This document shows, piece by piece, positions 24,559-29,943 of a DNA stretch of 29,943 nucleotides; within the stretch, counting starts at the first letter, position 1, and each line of letters begins with the position of its first letter. The notes under the pieces are model-generated. The model had not been told where the DNA came from and ran no database searches. It saw nothing but the letters and a program-made list of their open reading frames with translations. This stretch comes from Lachnospiraceae bacterium UBA7225. GTDB lineage: Bacteria > Bacillota > Clostridia > Lachnospirales > Lachnospiraceae. The stretch covers positions 520 to 30,462 of the forward strand of contig DKTR01000077.1 in NCBI GenBank assembly GCA_002473385.1, given 5' to 3'. The position numbers and the translations under genes were made by a program.

Positions 24559-25251
24559 TTACATGAATCCGGCAAATACAGAAGCTCCGACGACTGTCAG
24601 CAGTCCGGCGACGGCAATGGCGAGGCTGCTCATGGCACCTTCCACCTGCCCGAGCTCCATTGCCTTTGCTGTTCCGATAGCGTGGGAGGCAGTGCCGATG
24701 GCAAGACCTTTTGCGACCGGCTCCTGGATGCGAAAAATTTTGCAAAGCGATTCCGCGATAACATTTCCGAGAATTCCTGTAATGATGATAACTGCGACGG
24801 TTATCGTTTCAATACCGCCAAGCTCCTGGGAGACTCCGAGACCGATTGCGGTCGTGATAGATTTTGGCAGCAGTGTTACGTATTGCTCATGTGTCAGGCC
24901 GAAAAGCTTCGCCAGCAGAAAAACACTTACCAGACTTGTCAGTACTCCGGCGAGAATGCCCGCAGCCACGGCTTTTGCATTCTTTTTCAGCAGTGTAAGC
25001 TGTTGATAGAGCGGAACTGCCAGACATACGGTGGCGGGGGTGAGAAGATAGCTTATGTATCTGGCTCCCTCGTTGTAATGCTCATATTCGACGTTTAGGA
25101 GAACGAGCACCAGTACCACCAGAATGGTTCCGATCAGCAGAGGATTTAATATGGGAAGCTTAAGCTTCCTTTTCAGCAGCAGACCTGCCTCGTAGGCAGC
25201 AAGGCTGATGAAAGCGCCGAAAAATACAGAATCGACCAGAAATTCCTTCAC
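24559..25251 (-). CDS. lrgB: LrgB/CidB family membrane protein
   Basis: A 230-residue multi-helix protein with family signatures LPILNPLLIGT, LLTPATVCLAVPLYQ, LLPKSITTAIGLGVSQELGG and GTASHAIGTAKAMELG. LrgB partners LrgA; the pair modulates autolysis in staphylococci, and related pairs move pyruvate in other Firmicutes. Its start overlaps the LrgA stop by 4 nt, which shows translational coupling. No LytSR-type regulator is visible in the window. Confidence 0.93.
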   Translation of the reverse strand: MKEFLVDSVFFGAFISLAAYEAGLLLKRKLKLPILNPLLIGTILVVLVLVLLNVEYEHYNEGARYISYLLTPATVCLAVPLYQQLTLLKKNAKAVAAGILAGVLTSLVSVFLLAKLFGLTHEQYVTLLPKSITTAIGLGVSQELGGIETITVAVIIITGILGNVIAESLCKIFRIQEPVAKGLAIGTASHAIGTAKAMELGQVEGAMSSLAIAVAGLLTVVGASVFAGFM

Positions 25252-25604
25252 TTTTTCTTTTCCCCTTTCCGAATGATAAATTGCGTAACGCGACCGGTTA
25301 CTGCCATTACAATGACGGTGGTTAAAACAGTGATGATCAGCACAGGTACCCAGATCGGCTGCAGGGAAGACCAGGAATCAAGCAGTCCGACGGCCGCAGG
25401 AATAAACATGACCGGCATAATTTCAATCAGAAAATCTGCCGTGTCTTTTACCTGCTCCAGTTTCAGAATGCCGCTGCACAGCGCCAGAAGCATAAGAACC
25501 AGACCGTAAACGCTTGCCGGTATCGGAAGCGGGATTATCATGCGCAGAGCCTCGCCCAGGAATGAAATAAATAATATAATACCAAACTGCCGTAAGTATT
25601 TCAT
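25248..25604 (-). CDS. lrgA: LrgA/CidA family membrane protein
   Basis: This 118-residue protein has four hydrophobic segments and the family pattern FLGEALRMIIPLPIPASVYGLVLM followed by ADFLIEIMPVMFIPAAVGLL. The holin-like LrgA/CidA proteins act with LrgB. The start at 25604 is preferred because AGAGGAAAAA precedes it; the longer frame from 25667 adds a polar extension with no ribosome binding site. The C-terminus is Lys-rich. Confidence 0.9.
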   Translation of the reverse strand: MKYLRQFGIILFISFLGEALRMIIPLPIPASVYGLVLMLLALCSGILKLEQVKDTADFLIEIMPVMFIPAAVGLLDSWSSLQPIWVPVLIITVLTTVIVMAVTGRVTQFIIRKGEKKK

Positions 25605-25699
25605 GACTTTTTCCTCTCTTATTGGTAATATCAGCCTTATGATAGTGTTTCTGCCATGTGAAGTCAAGTACTAGTTTTTTGCTTTTGGGGTGCCGCATA

Positions 25700-27045
25700 T
25701 TAGTCTTTTGCCCTGGAGGTACCGGTAAATCTGCCTGCATGCCAGCGCAGAAAGCAAAGCGATACCAGAAAGGCAAGAATCTCCGCTACCGTGATGGTCC
25801 ACCAGATTCCTTCAAGTCCCCAAAAAATCGGTAAGACCAAAACGGAGAGCGTCTGAAAAACCAGGGTACGTGTAAAGGAGATGGCAGCGGAGACAGCTCC
25901 GTTATTTAGTGCGGTAAAAAACGAGGAAGTAAAAATATTCAGCCCCGCTAAAATGAAAGAGAATGCAAAAACTGCAAAAGCGTGTCGTGTCATTTCCAGG
26001 AGTTCATGATCGTATCCGACGAAAATATTTGCGAGCGGATAGGCGAGTATTTTGGCAAGCAACATCATGCACACGCCGGCAGTGTCCATCAGCAGAAAGC
26101 TTTTGCAGAGCATATTTTTCAGCTCGCTATGGTTCCCGGCACCATAGTGATATCCGATAATGGGTGCGGTACCGATGGTATATCCGATAAATACTGCTAC
26201 AAAAATAAACTGGATATACATCAGAACACCGTAAGCTGCGACACCGTTTTCACCCGCAAAGCGCATAAGCTGGAAATTGTAGAGCATGCTGACCAGGGAA
26301 CCCGAAATATTGGACATCAGTTCGGAGGCACCGTTTGTGCAGGCTTTGCAAAGGATAGGCAAGTCCATGTTTGTTTTTACAAGCTGCAGAAGACTGCTGT
26401 TGGGGCGCAAAAAGTAGAGGAGCGGCAGAAGACCTCCGATACACTGGCTGATGCCAGTGGCAAGTGCCGCCCCGGCAACACCCCAGCGGAACACGGCAAT
26501 GAACAGCGCGTCAAGCAGCATATTAGCCACACCGGCGGCAATTGTGGTGAAAAGACCGAGCTTCGGCTTTTCTGCGGTCGTGAAAAAAGTCTGGAATACG
26601 TTCTGCAGCATAAAAGCAGTGTTAAAAATCAGAACGGTTCTTCCCTACGTCACACAGTGCTCAAGCATGGCATCGGTTGCCCAAGCAGACGGGAGATTGG
26701 ACGCATAAATACGATGCCAATGACGGAGAGAGCGATGCCGCTGATTACTGTCAGAATAATCATCATGGTGAAATAGCGGTTTGATGCTGTTTTATTTTTC
26801 TCATCCAGTGTTTTTGCTGTGAGCGCGCTTCCGCCGGTGCCAATCATAAAGCCGACGCCGCCAAGAATCATAATAAATGGCATGACTAGATTGATCGCTG
26901 CGAAGGGAACTTTGCCGACAAAGTTAGAAATAAACAATCCGTCGATCACGCCGTAGATGGAAGTGAAAACCATCATGATAATCGGTGAAATGCAGAAACG
27001 CAGTAATTTCCTGTAAGTAAAATGGTCAGATAATTGTATTGCCAT
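25700..27045 (-). pseudogene. MATE family efflux transporter, broken by a frameshift and a stop codon
   Basis: The N-terminal part (27045-26650) starts with DHFTYRKLLRFCISPIIMMVFTSIYGVIDGLFISNF and keeps the MATE pattern to RLLG. It then shifts frame at a GGG (minus strand of 26680-26682) where one more G would restore LLGATDAMLEHCVT. Two codons into the next motif an in-frame TAG (26647-26645) replaces the Tyr expected in VTYGRT. The rest (26611-25700) continues normally as FMLQNVFQTFFTTAEKPKLG to the end. Repaired length would be ~448 residues, as usual for MATE drug/sodium antiporters. Two separate lesions argue for real decay over a single sequencing error. It lies just downstream of a MarR-like gene. 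Confidence 0.88.
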
Positions 27046-27060
27046 CGCTTTGTTCCTTTC

Positions 27061-27384
27061 TTAAATGTATGATATTTTTTCTGAGCAAATTGGTGTATTT
27101 GCCAAATAAGCTCCTTTTCTGGTAAGCTGAAGCTGTTTACTGCGGCGGTCATCCATTTTCTTTAATGTGATCAGACCGACTGCTTCCAGCTTTTTGAGCG
27201 CGGAAATGACGGTCTGCTTCGGCAGGTATATCAGATTGTTTTCTTTAAAAATATTGTTGTATTGGGCAAGTATCTGCCATGCACGTTTTTTTCCATCGCA
27301 TATTCCTCCGTTTATCAAAAGTCCGAAAACAGACCAGTGTAATTTAATCCGTTTTCGGACTTTTGCCAAGAATAGGTATTCCAT
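27061..27384 (-). CDS. Short MarR-like regulator, probably N-terminally decayed
   Basis: The 107-residue frame contains the MarR recognition-helix region LPKQTVISALKKLEAVGLITLKK and wing DDRRSKQLQLTRKG, typical of MarR proteins encoded beside MATE transporters. Family members are usually ~145 residues; the N-terminal dimerisation helices here are short and do not align well. With the MATE gene broken, this regulator is probably also degenerating. Only 15 bp separate it from the MATE start. Confidence 0.6.
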   Translation of the reverse strand: MEYLFLAKVRKRIKLHWSVFGLLINGGICDGKKRAWQILAQYNNIFKENNLIYLPKQTVISALKKLEAVGLITLKKMDDRRSKQLQLTRKGAYLANTPICSEKISYI

Positions 27385-27439
27385 TCTGTATCGTCATAGC
27401 TGGATAGAGATTGTGGATCAGCACTTCCAAATGCCTCCA

Positions 27440-27568
27440 ATCTGCCTGCGCCTTCTACAGAAACTGCTACCATGATTATGGTCTTTTCGGACTCTTTTTC
27501 ATAAGGTATTCAAGGCAAACTATGGAGTTCCTCCGGGAGAGTACAGAAAATTCAACAACACTAAATAA
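27440..27568 (+). pseudogene. Remnant of an AraC family regulator C-terminus
   Basis: Translation of the last ~60 nt gives HKVFKANYGVPPGEYRKFN before a TAA at 27566-27568, the usual end of an AraC HTH domain. About 10 codons upstream, in another frame, HDYGLFGLF matches the preceding helix (normally HDYGYFSRLF). The gene is therefore frameshifted and has lost its N-terminal part. No start codon or ribosome binding site is left. Confidence 0.6.
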
Positions 27569-27591
27569 TTTTTGAACAGACAGCTGTGAAA

Positions 27592-27789
27592 TCCGGAGTT
27601 TTCCGGAGGAACGGTATCATCCTGCATGGTGTTCCGGAGAAATGCAGGCGGCATCTTACACTGGCACCTGAATAGTAACGTGACAGGTTACTGTTCAGGT
27701 CAGGACTTTGCATTTACTGCAAAGTCCGTAAGAACATGATTCAAGAGTGAGCAAATCCCATTCGCGAAGCGAATTTGGGATGGATTTGC
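27592..27789. repeat. Cluster of five hairpins, probable dispersed-repeat or mobile-element remnant
   Basis: Five inverted repeats follow each other: TCCGGA/TCCGGA (27592-27607), CCTGCAT/ATGCAGG (27621-27648), a 14-bp stem with one G-T pair (27666-27679 with 27687-27700), GGACTTTGCA/TGCAAAGTCC (27703-27727), and GCAAATCC/GGATTTGC enclosing ATTCGC/GCGAAT (27751-27789). No convincing gene lies in 27569-27934. A minus-strand frame across 27700-27936 is repeat-like noise. The stretch may be a decayed element or a structured RNA. Confidence 0.6.
27669..27686 (+). repeat. Direct repeat copy 1 (TGAATAGTAACGTGACAG)
   Basis: It matches 27810-27827 at 16 of 18 positions in the same orientation. The two copies flank the fourth and fifth hairpins. 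Confidence 0.7.
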
Positions 27790-27809
27790 GCATGCTGCTG
27801 TGAACGACG

Positions 27810-27827
27810 TGAACAGTAACGGGACAG
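27810..27827 (+). repeat. Direct repeat copy 2 (TGAACAGTAACGGGACAG)
   Basis: Second copy of the 18-nt repeat. Its TGAACAGTAAC is also the inverse complement of 27687-27697, so direct and inverted symmetry are combined here. Confidence 0.7.
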
Positions 27828-27934
27828 AAATTGATGCGAAAAAAGTCATAGAGATTGGCTTGCTATTCATCTGTGTGTGAGATAAAATAAGTGTAGAAAA
27901 GGACTGCGTCAGCCGGGAAGGGAGGATGAGCCGC

Positions 27935-28336
27935 ATGCAGAAAAAGGAGCTGCCGGTTGGTATTGATGACTTTGGAAAACTTCGTAAGGAAGATTTTTAT
28001 TATATAGATAAAACCGGACTCATCCGTGATTTGCTGAGCAATTGGGGGGAGGTCAATCTCTTCACCCGTCCGCGGCGGTTTGGAAAAACATTAAATATGA
28101 GTATGCTGAAATATCCGGTAATTTTTTTATCTCTTAAGAGTGTGGATGGTTTAACCTATGACCTGGCAATGGAACGTTTGAAAACTATTATCCAGGAGGA
28201 AGCGATGAGGTTACATGGCATATTGAAAGATGAGTTTTTGTCACCTTTCGACAGAAAAATGCTCAGTCAGATGGAAAATCGGGAGATATCTGAAAAGGAA
28301 ATTCCGGACAGCTTGAACAAACAGAAATGCCGGTGA
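27935..28336 (+). pseudogene. AAA-ATPase-like (PF09820 type) gene remnant with internal deletion
   Basis: The start LPVGIDDFGKLRKEDFYYID, then GEVNLFTRPRRFGKTLNMSML, is the conserved N-terminus of the AAA-ATPase-like/DUF1703 family common in gut Clostridia and Bacteroidetes; RPRRFGKT is its Walker A. About 30 residues that normally follow (ending before the YPVIFLSLK strand) are missing in frame. The protein then ends near ...EIPDSLN, far short of the family's ~530 residues. Walker B and the C-terminal nuclease-like domain are absent. GGGAGG precedes the ATG at 27935. Confidence 0.8.
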
Positions 28337-28429
28337 CTGTATCGGGTGCGGCGGATGTGAAAAACGCTGTCCCTTCAAAGTGCCTGTTGTAGAGAGAATG
28401 GAAAAGGCAAAGAAGCTGTTTCAAAAGTG
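28319..28429 (+). pseudogene. Orphan 4Fe-4S tail of an aldo/keto reductase-like protein
   Basis: In the +1 frame past the AAA-ATPase remnant, codons give GDCIGCGGCEKRCPFKVPVV followed by ERMEKAKKLFQK and a stop. The CxxCxxC...CP arrangement and the following helix are typical of the C-terminal ferredoxin-like end of Clostridial aldo/keto reductases. A stop codon lies just upstream in the same frame, so the catalytic domain is missing. Confidence 0.6.
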
Positions 28430-28444
28430 ATGAAGATATAGAAG

Positions 28445-28485
28445 TCCCCTGCTTCAATTGTGAAGAACAATAAGCAGGGGATTTT
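28445..28485 (+). terminator. Terminator after the reductase remnant
   Basis: TCCCCTGCTT (28445-28454) pairs perfectly with AAGCAGGGGA (28472-28481), followed by TTTTG. It follows the remnant's stop codon as expected for that gene's original terminator. Confidence 0.75.
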
Positions 28486-28492
28486 GCAAATG

Positions 28493-29464
28493 CTATCTGT
28501 TCCATTTAATTCCTTTTATCACTGAAAGCACTTTATTCATAACCTTGTCTTGCAGGTAGGCTGGATTCAGGCTGCGCTTAGAATATTTCAGATAACTTTC
28601 CTGTGTATAGTGAATCAACTGTGAAGTAAAATAACGTTCCCAGCTAAAATACTCCCTGCTCTCAATCTGATCTTCGGGATGTTCCAGCATATCTGTAATA
28701 CCACTATCTTCTACAAGGCCAGAGCGAAGAATCAGCCATTCGAAAGATTCCGGAAGATATAGCTTTATATTAGGATAATCTTTAATCAATCTTACCATTT
28801 TCTCCATCTCAGAGCCAAAAGCTGCACTGTCCGCAATGACAAGAACCTTCTCAAACTTGTGTTTGGTCACAATACTAAAAATATTGGATTTTCCTTGTGC
28901 ACTGATGCAAACGATATCCTGCCCTTTGTCGCATACTCCTTAAAAAAATTGATATCCGGAATTGGAATCTTCTGTAACCATAAGACCAGGTTGAACAGGT
29001 ATTGTATAATCAAAGTCAGGATATAGATGATAAAATTTGTGATATGTTCGCTTAAGGGTTCCGTATTTGCCGGAATTATGGATACCGTATATTTCGTCAA
29101 CACTATAGGGCAAGGATGGAATACCTTCTCTTGTAACAATTACATAATAGTTGTCTGTATTTTGAATTGCTTCGGCAAATGCATCACTCATTACAAACTC
29201 GTTTCCTTCATCAATAAAAACAATACACTCCTGCATCATGGAAAGCTGCGCTGGCCAGGTACGACCTTCCAGAACGGTACATTCTTTGTCACATTGCAGT
29301 TCGACAGCGCTTGCAGCACCATTTTCATAATGCTCCCGTACCATATCTACCAGAGTGGTTTTTCCAGTAGCGTTGTTGCCACGAATAATTGTAATATTTC
29401 GCCTGATTTCGAATTCATACCGAAGCCGTTTATTCTGTATCATAATTCTGTGTCTGCCCTTCAT
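28493..29464 (-). pseudogene. P-loop ATPase gene interrupted by one in-frame TAA
   Basis: The first 174 codons contain Walker A GNNATGKT (29-36) and a Walker B-like CIVFIDEGNEF. A TAA (28942-28940) follows GYQFF. The same frame continues without shift as GVCDKGQDIVCISAQGKSNI and then VLVIADSAAFGSEMEKM to a stop at 28493, so the two open stretches belong to one ~323-residue protein. Changing TAA to AAA (Lys) would restore it. The second half has an alternating hydrophobic strand-helix pattern with a DS-rich turn; a TOPRIM-like or OLD-like role is possible but not shown. The start at 29464 follows AAGGAGG and lies 11 bp after the DUF4869-like gene. Confidence 0.75.
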
Positions 29465-29475
29465 GCCAGGCCTCC

Positions 29476-29913
29476 TTACACATAGAGTCCCGCAATGGGG
29501 ACAAGCTCTTTCATACTATGGACAATCTGGTTTGTATTAAGAATACAAATGTCAAATGTGCCTTCTCCGAAATCCATCAAATGACGAAGATTGATTGTAA
29601 TATCATCTTTTTCTGCCAGCTTTATAATCCACTTTGCGCAGTTATCTCCGCAGGTAGAAGCGTTAAATACCTTGCCGTGCTCATATTTTATGAGAATAAG
29701 AGTTTTTACGCCACCGGACAATAAGAGGGGTGGGATTTTTCCCATAACAGGACTGTCAATTACGGCGCTGTCCAAAACCGTGGATTTGTCTATATCAAGA
29801 ATCATCTTTTTTGTCTCAGGATCAGTAATCCAGGAATCTTCATATGCATTTTTAAAATAGACAGAGGTATTAAATACAGCCTCCGGCATTTTCCCGAAAA
29901 AAATTTTTAGCAT
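29476..29913 (-). CDS. DUF4869-like protein
   Basis: This 145-residue cytoplasmic protein opens with MLKIFFGKMPEAVFNTSVYF and has conserved LSGGVKTLILIKY, NASTCGDNCAKWI, INLRHLMDFGEG and NTNQIVHSMKE segments. I recognise these as the DUF4869 family of Lachnospiraceae. No signal peptide, membrane segment or known catalytic motif is seen; two Cys in STCGDNC are conserved in the family as I remember it. GGGAGG precedes the start. It is followed closely by the interrupted ATPase gene, and the two probably form one functional unit. Function unknown. Confidence 0.8.
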   Translation of the reverse strand: MLKIFFGKMPEAVFNTSVYFKNAYEDSWITDPETKKMILDIDKSTVLDSAVIDSPVMGKIPPLLLSGGVKTLILIKYEHGKVFNASTCGDNCAKWIIKLAEKDDITINLRHLMDFGEGTFDICILNTNQIVHSMKELVPIAGLYV

Positions 29914-29943
29914 GTTGCTATACCTCCCTATTTAGTCAAGTCT

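Noticed and set aside
27592..27789. CRISPR array
   Set aside because: The hairpins differ from each other and the only direct repeat occurs twice, at 141 bp spacing. No cas genes are present.
27700..27936. 78-codon minus-strand frame (contains NPSQIRFANGIC)
   Set aside because: It overlaps two of the hairpins and a direct repeat and has no start signals. Such frames look like translations of dispersed repeats.

Overview
The window is low-to-moderate GC DNA with strong AGGAGG-type ribosome binding sites, sigma-A-like promoters, Gram-positive signal peptides and gene families typical of gut Clostridia. A Lachnospiraceae-type Firmicute is the best fit; this is inferred from gene content, since no rRNA or other taxonomic marker is present. 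No tRNA, rRNA or CRISPR array was seen.

Layout. (1) 3-4307: a 5'-truncated PocR/AraC regulator, then on the minus strand a HAD phosphatase, a GH13 alpha-glucosidase and an AraC/cupin regulator. (2) 4438-10147: a promoter, a cobalamin riboswitch with terminator, and four plus-strand genes: an exported CbiK-type cobaltochelatase, a lipoprotein binding protein with two extra N-terminal domains, a BtuC/FecC-type permease and an ATPase with a C-terminal extension. Together they look like a B12-repressed system that handles tetrapyrroles or corrinoids outside the cell and imports them. (3) 10218-12709: a remnant of an Rpn/PD-(D/E)XK protein, then an Lsa-like ABC-F ribosome-protection gene behind a consensus promoter and a leader with a three-codon upstream ORF whose Shine-Dalgarno region forms the 5' arm of a terminator.

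(4) 12769-24510: a carbohydrate locus. A ROK repressor, a solute-binding protein and two permeases lie on the minus strand. Divergent from them are a six-hairpin glycosidase-like protein, a GH38 alpha-mannosidase, a D-allulose/tagatose 3-epimerase-family protein and an L-fucose isomerase-family protein. A shared motif (GATTACGAT / GATTATTATTCA) near three 5' regions is a candidate ROK operator. The isomerase-epimerase pair suggests routing of a rare aldose (D-altrose or D-arabinose type) into fructose or xylulose; this is inference.

(5) 24559-25604: an LrgAB pair. (6) 25700-28481: a decayed zone with a MATE pseudogene (frameshift plus nonsense), a short MarR-like gene, an AraC tail remnant, a 200-bp stretch of five hairpins with direct repeats, an AAA-ATPase pseudogene with an internal deletion, and an orphan 4Fe-4S tail. 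(7) 28493-29913: a DUF4869-like gene followed by an ATPase gene interrupted by one in-frame TAA.

The most interesting points are the minimal-uORF attenuator before the ABC-F gene, the exported-chelatase B12 operon, and the isomerase/epimerase glycoside operon.
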